A stretch of DNA of 64,000 nt, taken from the NCBI RefSeq assembly GCF_021130785.1, contig NC_060214.1, positions 5,731,001-5,795,000 on the forward strand. Reading direction: 5' to 3'. The DNA comes from Homalodisca vitripennis. Lineage: Eukaryota > Arthropoda > Insecta > Hemiptera > Cicadellidae. The position numbers and the translations under genes are program-made. Below are positions 32,646-46,170 of the stretch, in pieces. Below the pieces are notes generated by a model, which searched no databases, was not told the origin of the DNA, and saw nothing but the letters and a program-made list of their open reading frames with translations. Each line of letters begins with the position of its first letter. Position 1 is the stretch's first letter.

Positions 32646-33129
32646 GTAAAGAACTAACCTAACACATAATTACAAACTAGGTTAAAAATAAACAAATCTT
32701 ACTAAAGCGTTGTGGCACGCCTAAGTCAGGAATCACAACCTACATGTTGTTGTCAACTTCACTAACACTAAAGACATGCACGTAATACAAAACCATACAA
32801 ACACTAATCATTAAAACTAAACTACGGAATATAGGTCACAATACGTCCTTCACTCGTCTACTAACCACCTACGACTGACCAGAGGGACTAGCCAATGGCA
32901 ATCGTGACGGCTGGCTAATATCAAAATAACCTTCGAACACGCTCGTATTTTCCAATGTTTCTTATTAGACGCGCTAGAGTATATATGCAACACAGAGACA
33001 CGGCTGTTCCCAAGCAAAGCGACTTTTCTCATGATCTCACAGACAAGCCTAACAGTCTTATAAAGTCAATAACCACTTTAAGTCTAAAATAATAAAACAC
33101 CTACAACAAAAATCAAAAAAGTTTTAAAA

Positions 33130-34050
33130 TACACGTTCAAGGCCGGTGCCATTGTAAAGAGACCGCAGCTCATACGCAAGTCTTATTTAATGATCGTGTG
33201 TTTGTTGCCAAAGCTAGATTGAATCGTAAATTCAGGAGACCAGTGCCATTGTAAAGAGACCGCAGTTCATACGCAAGAGCTATTTATTGAACGTGTGTTT
33301 GCTGCCAAAAACAGATTGAATTGTAAAATTGAGGAGGCCAGTGCCACTGTGAAGAGACCGCAGTTCATACGCAAGAGCTATTTAAACGAACGTGTGTTTA
33401 CTGCCAAAGTCAGATTGAATCGTAAATTCAGGAGACCAGTGTCATTGTAAAGAGACCGCAGCTCATACGCAAGAGCTATTTCATGAACGTGTGTTTACTG
33501 CCAAAGTTAGATTGAATAGTAAATTCGGGAGACCAGTGCCATTGTAAAGAGACCGCAGCTCATACGCAAGAGCTATTTAATGAACGTGTGTTTACTGTCA
33601 AAGTTAGATTGAATACTAAATTCAGGAGACCGGTGCCATTGTAAAGAGACCGCAGCTCATACGCAAGAGCTATTTAATGAACGTGTGTTTACTGTCAAAG
33701 TTAGATTGAATACTAAATTCAGGAGACCAGTGCCATTGTAAAGAGACCGCAGCTCATACGCAAGAGCTATTTCATGAACGTGTGTTTACTGTCAAAGTTA
33801 GATTGAATACTAAATTCAGGAGACCGGTGCCATTGTAAAGAGACCGCAGCTCATACGCAAGAGCTATTTAATGAACGTGTGTTTACTGTCAAAGTTAGAT
33901 TGAATACTAAATTCAGGAGACCGGTGCCATTGTAAAGAGACCGCAGCTCATACGCAAGAGCTATTTCATGAACGTGTGTTTACTGTCAAAGTTAGATTGA
34001 ATACTAAATTCAGGAGACCGGTGCCATTGTAAAGAGACCGGAGCTCACCC
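33130..34050. repeat. 97-bp tandem satellite, about 9.5 units
   Basis: The phrase GTGCCATTGTAAAGAGACCG or a close variant begins at 33,145, 33,243, 33,341, 33,439, 33,536, 33,633, 33,730, 33,827, 33,924 and 34,021, so the period is 98 bp and then 97 bp. Units from 33,536 on are nearly identical; earlier ones are more varied. Each has CTCATACGCAAGAGCTATTT and GAACGTGTGTTTACTG. The first half-unit phrase (GAATCGTAAATTGAGGAGA) reappears once at about 50,155. Confidence 0.95.
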
Positions 34051-34849
34051 AGGATCCTGACATCCACTTTTTTTTATCTACATTTCTGTAGAGCGGACTC
34101 GATCTGCTGTGTTCTGACAATATTCTTTTTATAATATTATACGAAAAGTAAAATATGTAAGTATTTCTATTTGTGTGCTTAGTTTTGGGAATCGACCAAC
34201 TGGGTGTTCTCAACAATACCAAATAAAAAATGTTTCAAAATAAAATTAATCACTCGTACAAGGTAAAATCCAGGATAAGAAGTACTGTAATGATGTAAAA
34301 CTAAATTTAAATTATTGTAAAAGAACATGGTGCAGACGAATATAAATTGAATTTTTCTTATTCTTACTTTAAATAAGTATTTATTCTTTATTTTCCGCAA
34401 ATTATGGCATACATAGCTAATATAAACAAAGCATACATGAATTCCAAACTCTTTCTCTTCACCCCTGATTTGTACAGTATTATAAACATGTAAGTTATAT
34501 GGTATCGGTGTCTTTCATCTGTACTTAATAGCTTTTATGTATTCTTAGAAAACTAATTTATATAACGTTTACTGTTAACAGTGGAAGGTTTGATACCATA
34601 ATAGTATTTCGGACATTCCCCATCGCTATATTTTACAAAAGGTTTAATACCGGTAAGCTTTGTTGAGGTTACTCTACTTTGGGTACCAATATTCAAATAA
34701 GAACTGAGTAGGAAACCTAAAAGATTATAAAATCTAAAAAAACCTCAAACAACAAAACTTGCACACACACTATGACACTAACGCCTAGAACAAAAACTTG
34801 ACTTTACCCCTCCCCCCACCTGACCTTTACCTTCCTGTTCAATTGTTTC

Positions 34850-35090
34850 AGATGACAGAGCCGACATCGACAATCTTGTTAGTAAATGTTAGTAGTGTGA
34901 TTGTGTTTCTCGTACTCGTGACTCCTATCCTATGCAGTGACAACGCCTGGACTGTAAGCACCTGTTGGGTATATTTGAACCTTTTATTTATCTTCTTTTT
35001 TTGTTCTTTATTTTTGAATATATTAATACTTCCTCCACTTGACGAATAGGATAGATTTTAATTTTCGAAATGACGACTGAGACTCTTACG
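34850..35090. repeat. dispersed repeat, copy 1 (decayed)
   Basis: Parallels 35,750-36,050: TTGTTTCAGATGA at the left, GTGACAACGCCTGGA in the middle, and at the right CACTTGACGAATAGGATAG followed by a GAAAT. The last part has the same spacing as the hammerhead-like core at 36,008 but mismatched bases in the stem (35,047-35,052 with 35,061-35,066). Confidence 0.65.
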
Positions 35091-35439
35091 GTAATTAGTA
35101 AACAAGCTTGACGCTTAGCCTAAAGCTTGTTGAAACCTGAAGGTGCTATAAATTTCACTTAATCAACAGGTTTCATCATCCTTCTTAATGATACAGTATT
35201 TTTTTTAAATTAACTTTTGGTTGAATTTTATTGACCAGCACTTTAAAATACATCAAATCGGAATTTATATCAGGGTTAAAGCAATAAAAGTTCACACACA
35301 AGGTCACATAAATTGTTGATGTATTTGTTAGGATAGTTAGTCTACATGTAAAATGTCGCATTTTAAAATCTCTATAACTAATACTGAGTTTATTTACATA
35401 TTTAATTCATCGTGTCATCCCATCTCATGTCATGCAATA

Positions 35440-35690
35440 TCATTTAACTCAGCGTTCCTCATATAAAAATGACCCTTCTTGCACAATTTCGAATCCATAG
35501 GTCATTTCATTACCGATATTTCGTGCAGGCAGATAGAGAGATGAGGAGAAATAAAATTCTTCCAGTCCCTCGAGTAAAACCAACTAATAAGCTGAAACTA
35601 CCAAAAACACGAGTAAAGATTTTTTACGTGTATTTGCAAGAACATTCTAGAATGGCATCACAGATGTATGACTGTTGATTTTACACATTT
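35440..35690. repeat. dispersed repeat fragment, family B
   Basis: Carries the phrases ATGACCCTTCTTGCACAATTT and GCAGATAGAGAGA, in the order seen at 45,930-46,170. It is a degenerate member of the family at 6.2 kb. Confidence 0.45.
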
Positions 35691-35749
35691 TACTCAAATA
35701 TTAATTAAAAATTTCTATGCACTTATTTCGAAGTTGTGAATAATATCGG

Positions 35750-36050
35750 CCTATTGTTTCAGATGATACTACGCGAGGCCGATGAAAGAGCCGATATCGA
35801 CCTTCTTGCTGGTATCCCGCTGTAGCCTGTGCTGGTGTGATGTGTGATTGTGATACTCATACTCGTGAATTGTGCTCGGGACTTGCATCCTGTGAAGTGA
35901 CAACGCCTGGAGCGGACTCCAAGCAGCTTTTGGGTATGTTTGAACTCTTTTATTTCCCATCTTTTCTTCTTTCTCTTCTTTTTTGTGTGTATTAGCACCT
36001 TCCGCACCTGACGAAGAGGATAGATTCCAATCCTCGAAACGGTGTGTGAT
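35750..36050. repeat. dispersed repeat, copy 2
   Basis: A better preserved relative of 34,850-35,090, about 700-900 bp away in direct orientation. Both start after a splice-acceptor-like TTGTTTCAG and contain GTGACAACGCCTGGA. The right end holds the hammerhead-like core. The frames on either strand are short and unconvincing. Confidence 0.65.
36008..36040 (+). ncRNA. hammerhead-ribozyme-like core
   Basis: CTGACGA (36,008-36,014), one A, stem GAGGAT (36,016-36,021), 8-nt loop, stem ATCCTC (36,030-36,035), GAAAC (36,036-36,040). This has the same 33-nt architecture as 32,613-32,645, with different but fully paired stem II bases. Flanking GCAC and GTGT could form a short stem I, but no proper stem III is visible. 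Confidence 0.45.
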
Positions 36051-39000
36051 AGCTTCTGTAATATGCAGTTCAAGCAAATGCTCGTTATCCTTTCAAACAC
36101 TCTATCGTCAATAAGAAACTTTAAACAAATAATCATCCGTCTGTGGTAAAAGTTCTTTCCTATTTCAAAAGATATTGCTATTAATTGTAAATTTTTAATC
36201 GAATTTTAATCTGAACAAACGTTGGAAAATAAATTAAAACATAATAATATTTTAAACGATGTAGAATTGTTATGAGGGTACTTAGCATATAATGAATAAT
36301 ACGAGCTGAATTGTAAACAACATAGTTGTCAACTGACCTGTCCATTCTGATAAGAATTGAAACGGGTTAAAGGAAATTATTATTTAAAACATACCATACC
36401 AAACTTAAACCGTATTGAAAACATCAATTCGTGTGAAAATAAAATTTGAGATAAAAAATTTAAATTATAAAATAAAAAAATCTCCTTTATTTTATCATTT
36501 TTGAATACTATTATAATGTATAACCACCCTCTAAGGTCCTATCGACTTTATTACAGTAATTTGATAATAATTGTTGAGAGTTTCAGAAGGGTTAAAAGTA
36601 CCTCTGACTGACCAAATCCTTCTTTAAATTACAGTGAGATCACTTGTCCACATAAATAGCACTTTTCCTGGGTCACAGGCTTGAGAGTTCCACTCTGCCA
36701 GGCCCGGAGTTTTTCCATTACCCTTAGAATGAACTGAGTGTCTATGTTCATAATGTTACTGAAATTTCTCGTAATTTTTACTCTCTCATTTGTTTTATAA
36801 TTAGTTGAACTACCTTATTCACCCAAGATGTACGTTAAATAGATTTGGATATTTTTATTTACCTTCAGCAGTACAAATTCTTTTAAGGTTATGTTAAAAG
36901 CTGGTTGTAAAGGCGGCTATCTGGATTTCGCCCTACAAGATCAGTTTTAAACTTCAAATACATTTAAGACCCTGATTTTAAATCGTAGGATTACGAAAGT
37001 AACCTCATTTTATATATTTAATTAAGACAAATCAATAATTTTTAATTTTTTCAATATTCCTATTGGTTATTTATAAAATATGTTAAACATATTATTCCGT
37101 TCATCCTTTTAGTATTTATATTCATAGGGGTTGAATTTTCAGTAATTTTTTTCAACTAAGACATGTCTGAATTAAAGATTATAGGTACATGTGGCAAACG
37201 TTTTATAAATCGAAATTGAAATTGTACAGGAAAACAATACATGTTTGGAGCAAAATATGTCTTATTAAAATTACAATAGGCCTAAACACACGACTTACTA
37301 AGGATCTTGGTTAGTGGTAACTAAACCTACATATTCCGTGATACTCTGGGAGTTCAGAACCCTAGAAGTAATATACTAATACAAGACCTCTTGTTAAAAT
37401 GAGTGATGATTTCATTATTATTTTTGTAACCTAACACATTTTATAAAAACCGGGTTTATATCGTTGACTGTTAATTTAAAGATTTACACATTTTATTATA
37501 AGTATTCTAAATGCACCTTGTATTATATACATAAATGTATTATAATAATAGGATTTTTTTAAATATATAGTTTAGGAGATAAGGTAAAATTTATTGCTGT
37601 CTAAAACAATTCATGCAATTTAAATTTATCTATTATTTTTGAAATATTACTCTATACTAAATTTTTATGAGATCTACTGATATAAAAAAGCGAATTTTAT
37701 GGAATTAGCAATAATAGTTTCAGAACGAGTTAAAGCTAAATACACATTATTCCCTTCAATAGTTAATTACTGTTTTTGTAGTATGTGTGATGAAAGGTTA
37801 TTTTCCTAATTGCAAGTAATTTTTGTCTACAACGAATGTAAGTTAGACCAGTGCGGACCGCTGTAGTCTGTACAAACGTAATTCCCCGGACAATCTAACT
37901 TCCGGTCCTAAATCTACAACTCATGATAGATTTGAGAAACTAATTGAGATAAATCACGTGACTTTATTTTCATTGCTGTGATCAATTACTTCTATATTCC
38001 ACGTTTTCATTATTTTATAGAAAGTCAGAGGCCAAATAATTTGTCTATATTTTTAGCACCGCAAAATAAAGCTAAACTGAATAATTTAAGAAATAATTAG
38101 TTTGATATATGTTATTATTATTTCATTATATCATATTAACTTATTGTGATATAACTATTATTTATGAGTATAACAGAGGGTTTTAAGTATGTCGAACCAT
38201 GAAAATTGAAATTTATAAACACATTTTGCATTTTAAATCAGAATCGTTTGATACTGTTTCTATGAAAGGTTTTATACCTGTTTAAATATTTATAAATATC
38301 GTAGAACTTTTGTAATACGATAAGATGACGAGAATACTATTGGAGACCACGGACTTGTAACACTTGAGGATTTGTATTAATCGCAGTCACACAGTTGTCT
38401 GAAATGACGATACTTCTGAGTTAAAGTTCGGTTCGATGTGGATATTTGTCTTAAACCTTGTTTTGCCACATATAAAAATCAAACCTTGAAAATGTAATTT
38501 GAAATATTTTTAGAAATGTGAATTCATAGGTTTAAAAAAGACGGTAGTATTAAAAACAATTTAAAATAATGTTTTCTTATCGAGAATGGACGATATTAAT
38601 TGGATTTACATTGTGAGAGAGCCTTCATGTATTGTTGCTTCTGTCAGCAGGTAACATTCTGTATACTCACTCGTGTTGTACCTCGCGTAACTACAAAGGG
38701 TCGAGAACTCGATGAGCCACTGAAAATATTATTTGTTATTTCGTACCTGTCAAGGACTTCACTGTCACTATTGGTATTTAGGGGTATCAATAATGCAAAA
38801 TTAACAAATTAATTTCATTGAATAATAAAAATTTGAAGAATACAAATAAATTCGAAATTTAAATAGGTAATTTACATAAAATTGTTTTGTACTTTAATGA
38901 GACATAAAAATAAAAACCAATATTTTACTTAAACTGTACGTATAAGCGCACAGTTAACCGATCCAATTATTTACGTCTACCTAAATGTTACAAATTACCT

Positions 39001-40984
39001 TGAGTCACTGTCTATTACATTGTTAAGACGTGAAGCTTTTAATATTCTACTCTGTATTCGAGTTCATTGTTTGTCTGAGTCTCATTTGTTACAAATAATT
39101 CTAATAAAACATTTCTTTGTACTTTATAAATTTAAAATAATCATAATGAAAAGTAGTTACATTAAATTGTAGTTAGCATTTAAAGTAGCCCCTGTCTATT
39201 CCTAATAAACGCTAGGCAAGTGAGATATCGTTCAACTCGATAATAAGTGATATTGATCACACAAATCACCAACTTAGGAACATGGCAATCGTCACAAATA
39301 ATTTTGGTACAATTTAAGATGACAATAAAAATATGACGATTGTAATCCGCTTTGTTACTTAAGAGATGTTATATTATTAATTATCTAGCGGCAGGTTCCG
39401 ATAGTCGACCTTGCTAATCTGTCCGAAATACTTTTAATACTGCATCCCAGTAGAGAGACAGTTGTGCCAACATTTACAAATTTAAAGAACAATATACAGT
39501 TTAGTGGCAGCACTGGAGCTGTCGGTGTGATCTACATGCTGAGACAAATTTAAATTAATCGTATTTTAGCTTCAGTAGGTTTAGGTTATTTGCTGTGGAA
39601 ACCTTTACGAGTAAATTAATGTTACATTGCCAATTAGAACCGTATATCGATAGCCCATACACGATTGTTACGATATGAGAATTGTGACTCAACCAACATC
39701 CGCTGCTCACCACCATGCTGTCGGTGTCATTCAATACGAAGGCAGGAGCGAGTGAGTTCACCTCACCGCGTGTGACGTCACGAGCTTTTATGAGTCTTAA
39801 TATGTCACAAGGTAAATTGTAATATAGCAAACTTGCACTTGTTTGTTTACAAACTTATTTATTCTGCAACAATCTCTTTGCATTCATGTTTACGCATAAG
39901 ATCAATGTATAGATGTCAAAGATCAGCCAAATACTACGGAGAGACGTGAACTAACATAAAACTTGATAGAAATGAAGCTGTGAGTAATATCTATAGGATA
40001 GTTCGATCTCAAGATAAAGTACGGTCAGACATAAAAGAAAGTTTCTTAGCACCTCGTATGAATGCTTCGCTAACGCTCAGCAAATAACTCTCCAAGTAAT
40101 GATGAAAGCTGATATATTATGATAAAATTAACCAACCTGAGGGTTAAAGCCTCTGTAAGTTCTTAAGTTGTCAGGTATCAAACAGTTCAAGCCAGTAAAG
40201 TTTGCTGCTGCCCACTATTTCCGCAGTTATCGCTTTCGAATGATGTGATTTATTACATAATTCACCGTATATATTTTTTAAACTTATGCACTGAAAGATT
40301 CATTCTGTATCAGAAAAAAATTGAAATATGAAGTTTTTAAACTTATATTCTTTCGTTAAAATCCTAATTCATTGACAAATTCATTTAGAGATATAGCTAA
40401 AAGTATGAATAGATCTTGATTTTGAAAATTTACCAATTATTTTAAACAAAATAATCCATCCGTATATAGAGAGTTGTATGTAAACAGTTTTGGAAATCAC
40501 TTCATTGGTAGATAATTCTTAATCCACCTAAACTATCCTTTATGCAACAAGAATAGAGATCAATAAACAATTCATGAATTAGTACAGTGAACCCACTTAG
40601 CATTAGTAACAAAGACGAGGTTTAATCTCTACTGTACACCGATGTTAAACATATTTGGTTATAATGTCCAGACTAGAGCTCGGAGCCCGAGCTGAATACA
40701 TTGAGTGAGTCACGACTAATTGGTACCCAAGCAATCAAGTTGGAGACCGCCGCCGCGCCGATTAATTACAAACACCGTTACAAAACTGACTACACATTAA
40801 CACATTCTTTATTGGGGATGACGTGTAATTATATACAACATTAATATAAATCTAACTGTTCGTAAATATAATACAAATTTTAAAGAATTATCAGTTACAT
40901 TCTAGTATAATACACAGAGGTATTGACAATCGGGGAATTAGTTTAGATGAAAAGAACATAAACAAAATAAAACAAAATATATTT

Positions 40985-41690
40985 GATTTGATGAACATCT
41001 TATACTACTCTAGCTGGTAGTGTGGGAAAGTTTATAGAGACAGGAAGGTATTATTTACTCCCCTAACATCTCTTGCTGGACACATTATCAATTCCCACAC
41101 AGTATAAGTGTCCTCCCATTATCTCGACTATCTTGTATGTCATCTGTTACTACTCTAGCTGGTAGTGTGGGAAAGTTTATAGAGACAGGAAGGTATTATT
41201 TACTCCCCTAACATCTCTTGCTGGACACATTATCAATTCCCACACAGTATTAGTGTCCTCCCATTATCTCGACTATCTTGTATGTCATCTGTTACTACTC
41301 TAGCTGGTAGTGTGGGGCAGTTTATAGTGACCGGAAGGTAGTGTTTCCTCCCCTAACATCTCTGGTTTGTAACATTATCAATTACCACACATTATTGTCC
41401 GCCCACTATCTCGACTATCTTGTATGTCATCTAATACTACTCAAGCTGGTACTGTGGGGCAGTTTATAGTGACAAGATGGTAGTATTTCCTCTCCTAACA
41501 TCTCTGGCTGGAGACATTATCATTTCCCACTCAGTCTTGTCCGCCCACTATCTCGATTATCTTGTATGTCATCTGTTACTACTCTAACTGTTATTGTGAG
41601 ACAGTTTCGATTGTCAAGCAGGTAGTATTTCCTACTCTATCATCTCTTGTTTTGTGACATTATCACTTCCGAGTTTCTTGTTTACTTTGT
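40985..41690. repeat. 145-bp tandem satellite, about five units
   Basis: ACTCTAGCTGGTAGTGTGGG or variants occur at 41,007, 41,152, 41,297, 41,439 and 41,581. The first two units are nearly identical; later ones are shorter (142 bp) and more diverged. Each unit has CATTATCAATTCCCACACA-like and TCTCGACTATCTTGTATGTC phrases. Confidence 0.92.
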
Positions 41691-43894
41691 ATTTAGTTTT
41701 ATTTGTTTTATTAGTTGTATAATTAATATTCTTGCTTTTATTACGGTGTTATTTGGTGGTGGGTCTACAAAAAGTTATAACGCTTTAACCTAATATTTAT
41801 AATCTCTGACATATATAATCGTAATACTTGCATATATACGAAATGTGTATGTACATATTAAATTTGAAGTTATTATTAATCTAAAGAAACGTATGTGGAA
41901 TGTTCTGGAACCATTTATCGTATGCATCAAAATTATCGTTAAACAATCTGCGGTACTTTTAAAATTAAGAAAAGCCTTCCTATTATGAGTAACTTTAGTT
42001 TCTCATAAAATAAAAATAATTTACATGTTAATTAGTTTAATAACTATATTCTATATGTTCAAATAATCAACTAAAGGTTAAAAATTAAAATGTTTAACTT
42101 AAAATTTTCGCGATATAGGGAATGTATACGCACATTTGTGAGTTAATGAAAGTTAGAATGCATTGATTACTGAATAATATGACTAACACAGTTGGGAGAA
42201 GTGATTTGACCTGATGTCTAACGAATTATGTTCGTCATATAATAGTATATTTCTCGTCAGTATAAAACTGCAAAGTTTAAAATATTGAACAAACTATTTC
42301 AGGATAAAAGGTTTAGCCAGAGTTCAATAAAAGTAGGAATGAGTCTCAAACAGCGCCATTGCAAGCCAGAGAGTGATGGGACCAGTGAAATCGGAAAATC
42401 AATTAAGTGCAAGTTGCATTTAGATGCTAATGGAACATCTTGCACTAGAGTGCCCTATTAAAGTGCACGTTCTAAGTGTCATTGAAATTTCAAGTCAGAC
42501 TAATTTAAACTATTTTGAAATAATGGCATTTATTAAACTATAAAAAATAGTTAATAAAGCATCAAGCGATTTTTTAAATCAAGCACTAATATTTATTGTC
42601 ATACCATTGTAAAATATTGCAAAATAGTTTAAATATACTATTGTAACCATTAAATAACTGTAATAAACTATTTCAAAAATACTCTATTACTAATTTACCA
42701 ATCTTGCACTTGCAATACAAGTATGTAAAAAACTTCCTAATAATTATATATATATATATATATTTAAAATATTTTCCGTAATCTTTTTTCACTCTATAGG
42801 TAAATGAAAAGTCCAAGACCATTGGCGTAACCTCATGGTCGGAACAAGGCGGAGACTCGGTAATGAAGCCGTTACTGCATAGTTACTCTTTACATATTAA
42901 ACGCATTTGAATTAATCTTAAATCGGCAAAAATATCGTATCTTATCCAAGGGTATTTAGAGAATGTCAATGGATCCAATAGAATAAAATGTAAGCAAAAA
43001 CAAACTTAAAACTCCAAAGAATGTATTAATTTCAATCAAATTAGTGGCTTTATTGCACGATCAGAAAGGAAAATAAAACAATTTAGTGCCGCTGTAGTCC
43101 CGGAATGGAATTACCTTATACATCCGTTATCTACATGAGTTCTTTCAAAATAACGGCTACGATACTTTCGAGGGCTAAGAGGCACAACTTTCTACTCAGA
43201 ACTAGTGTACGTTCCTGGGCTACATATCAGTGACTGCATGCATAGAAGTGTCTTAATATTAAGTGTACATAAACAATGTTTCTAGAAAATATTATTTAAT
43301 AATGCTATACTAAAGCAATACTTAAGATAGAAAATTCAAACCCTTACATCTACTTTTAGAAAATAACCACTAAGGAATTTGATAAACAAACTGTTGAAAC
43401 GTTGAAATACAGTTTTTGATCCTAAACTAATCCTACTTACATATCAATTATTACATTTAAAAATAAGTGTTGACGCTCCTTCTTTAGGTACAACGTGTAA
43501 TAAATGAATGAAATGAAATGCAAAAATCTAAATTTGTCCTTAAATCCTAACATTTAAATGTACGAAATCCATTATATTTGTATGAAAAGCATCATGATTT
43601 CTTATATACAGTTAAAGAATTAGAGGAATTGTGACACATTAGTTAAGAGTTAATGCGTTCTGAACACTGCAATGTGAAGAGCATAATTAGTTTCTTAAGT
43701 TGAAGAAATGTGTCTATAGTGTCCGAATAGGAACTTGATAAGAAGACAACAACATAATAATGCAGGCACCTGCACATTCTGTAAGAGCTTAAACCCGAAT
43801 TTGTCATAAAACGTGTTGAGGAAACGAGACTATACATATCAAATCTATAAGGGTGTTTAATGAGATAAGGGACACAATAGTTTACTTTAAAGAG

Positions 43895-44075
43895 GGAAAT
43901 TAGAGGGGGAGTGGAATGGGGGGAGAGATAGGAAGGGGTGAGAGAGAGTGAGAGAGAGAGCGAGAGAGAGGAAGATAGAGTGGTGATGAGGGGAGAGGGG
44001 AAGTGATAGGATGTGGGCAGGGTGGGGAGGGGGAGAGGGGGAGAGGTGAGAAGGAGGGAGAGGAAGGGAAGATTA
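43895..44075. repeat. second polypurine tract
   Basis: GAGAGAGAG and GGGGAGAGGGG blocks occupy about 180 bp of the + strand. It resembles the tract at 3,846-4,020 in composition. The glycine/glutamate-rich frame inside is compositional. Confidence 0.85.
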
Positions 44076-44499
44076 TAATAAAATACTGTTACATCACAAT
44101 ATTGTCCTTCTTAAAAAGTCGTCAATCGTTGACCCTGTATATTTTCTGTACATTTCAGTTACCCTTTCTCAGGTTACTTCTTTTCAAACACAATCTGTAG
44201 TCTCGAGTAGCTGATCAGATATTTGGCATCAGTCCCTAGATCCTCTTGGACCTGAGACCAAGGGAATATGAATTTGTGTTTTTAATAGTTGTTTTACATA
44301 ATGAGTTTAGTTTGTTTCTGTATTGTTACACTGTTAGAACCTCTGTACAAATATAATGACAATTTTTAATAAGAACTTGTTAGTCATAAAGATCAATACA
44401 ACACAGATTTATGGAAAGGTATCATAATATTATATGGACAAATTAACAAATTGAACAAAAAGCAAGAGTTCTATATACCATTGAAAACATAGTTAGTGA

Positions 44500-45150
44500 A
44501 CGTCATATTTGCAGTAGCAGTACAAAGCGGTAAAGGCACAGCTTTCAAACATTTCAAACCACAGCGAATCCAAGAGACAACGAGAACTCATTTCATTTAT
44601 TCATGTCCCACAAAACAGAATTCAAAAGTTTATTTTTAACTTCCCACCTTTTAATGTTGTGGTTAGTTTGATATTCAATGGAATGCGTAGGAGGTCTTCA
44701 TCGAAACATAAAGAAATGGACAGCAATCATAAAATATATAGTGATTCTTTTATGTTATAATATGCGAACTAGTACTTTTGTTGTTTTTAAATTAATACAT
44801 TGGAATATTTTATCAGTCTACGTTTAACTGTAGTGACTCTTTTATGTTGTAATATACACACTATTACTTTTTTTATTTATTCAATTAATTAAGTATTAAA
44901 TTGGAATATTTTGTCAGGATACGTATATCAGCAGTATAAGAATGTTGTATTGTAACAACTACAGTGCAAATCATCTTTAAAATATTGAACTATTACAACC
45001 TCTTGGATAAATAAATGAGTTTGCCAGTGATAAATGCTAATTTTCCAGCCTCAATAGAATTCGGATTTCCTGAAAGCTCAGAGAGGAACTAACGATTCAA
45101 AACATCATCAGCACACTCTGGTGGGAGGTAACGTCACTACTGAAGTTGTG
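44500..45150. repeat. dispersed repeat, family A
   Basis: Shares with 51,670-52,190, in the same order: GCTTTCAAACATTTCAAAC, TCCCACCTTTTAATGTT, AGAGGAACTAACGA, AAAACATCATCAGCACAC, and TCACTACTGAAGTTGTG. A left-end fragment is also seen at about 2,690-2,830. It is probably an old transposon of at least 600 bp. Confidence 0.7.
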
Positions 45151-45929
45151 TCCCGTTTCTATCGTGGCTTCATCAGGGAAGTTCTGTAGGAAACATTACC
45201 TCAAGGACTGCTGTCGCCCTTTCAATAACACTAAACCCTGTTGGAGAGTGCTACCACATATCCTAGTATCCAGAAGACACTCAGTTATTTTTATAAACTA
45301 TTTATATAACCGTACATATTAAGTTAGCCTGTAAGTTAATATTAGTGATGCATTTGACAAAATAACTGACAAATCTATACCACATATATACTTCATAAGA
45401 ACTTCGGTGAGAATAATTTTCAATGTCTAAAAGTTCTCTATTACCAGGAAATCGTCACAAATTTTGTCTTCTAAATTTATACGTGCTTTTTAAAATATGT
45501 CAAAGGGTAATATAACTTTTCTGTTTACAATTTTCACAAACTAATTTTAAATGTAATATTTTAAAACGATGATGATAGTAATATGTTTAAAATACTGAAA
45601 ACATACAAGGAGTGTAGTAACAACATCCTTACAATAATAAAAATTTCATGAGAATTCTAAATTTGATTAAATCACGCTTTCCTCTTATATGCTCAACCAA
45701 ATCTAAAAAAATGTTATAAATTCATGGAGCTGTGCAGTTTAGAGAAGCTAATATAAACAATGAAAAACAGTGAATTATAATTTTACTTACAATTCTATTA
45801 TTGTTCCTAAGCAAAAAGTCACCAAAAGTTAATGGTGTATGTGTTTGGGTAATCAGGCTACTAATCTTTAAATGTTGAAATCTCGTGTGATTGAATTTAG
45901 TTGTTAACACATTTATTTACTATGCTGTT

Positions 45930-46170
45930 TTATCGTTGCCATCATGGTTACCTACTTGACCAATGTAAACATATTTACTAAAATTCAACTAAATCCCATG
46001 GAGTGACATGCACCATCATCCGACTCATATTTGCTTATACAAAAATGAACCTTCTTGACAAACTGCAATTTCTTACATCAGTTCGTGGTTCAAGATATAT
46101 TGCCAACAGACAGATTGACAGACAGACAGAAATTAACTATAGACATCTCCTCGAGTAATAGGGCTTCGTC
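45930..46170. repeat. dispersed repeat, family B
   Basis: CATGGAGTGACATGCACCAT, then ACCTTCTTGACAAACTGC, then ACAGACAGATTGACAGACAG. It is the clearest copy of the family also seen at 5.8, 6.2 and 35.5 kb. Confidence 0.6.

Larger units (their letters stand above)
31238..33130. other. non-coding DNA right of the Polinton
   Basis: No further element gene and no inverted terminal repeat could be matched to the left edge. The stretch holds a two-copy repeat (31,330-31,760), a short run of GTGAGCAAACCAAGGTC units (32,215-32,300), and a hammerhead-like motif on the minus strand (32,613-32,645). The rest is unassigned. Confidence 0.55.
34060..40980. other. non-coding DNA with scattered repeat remnants
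   Basis: Contains the related pair of repeats at 34,850-35,090 and 35,750-36,050, a family B fragment at 35,440-35,690, and a GC-richer patch at 39,640-39,800. That patch has a TATCGATA at 39,644-39,651 and a TGACGTCA at 39,773-39,780, both of which occur in insect promoters. A 91-codon minus-strand frame spans the patch (39,555-39,830) but I cannot identify it. The rest shows nothing. Confidence 0.5.

Noticed and set aside
34798..36136. Frames on both strands in the duplicated 34.9/35.8 kb repeat, considered as exons because of the upstream TTGTTTCAG
   Set aside because: The frames are not shared between the two copies, so coding is unlikely; the shared features are non-coding.
45140..45190. 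CTGATGA ... GAAACG on the minus strand near the right end of the family A repeat, considered as another hammerhead core
   Set aside because: The bases between the two boxes cannot form a stem II, and spacing differs from the two better copies.
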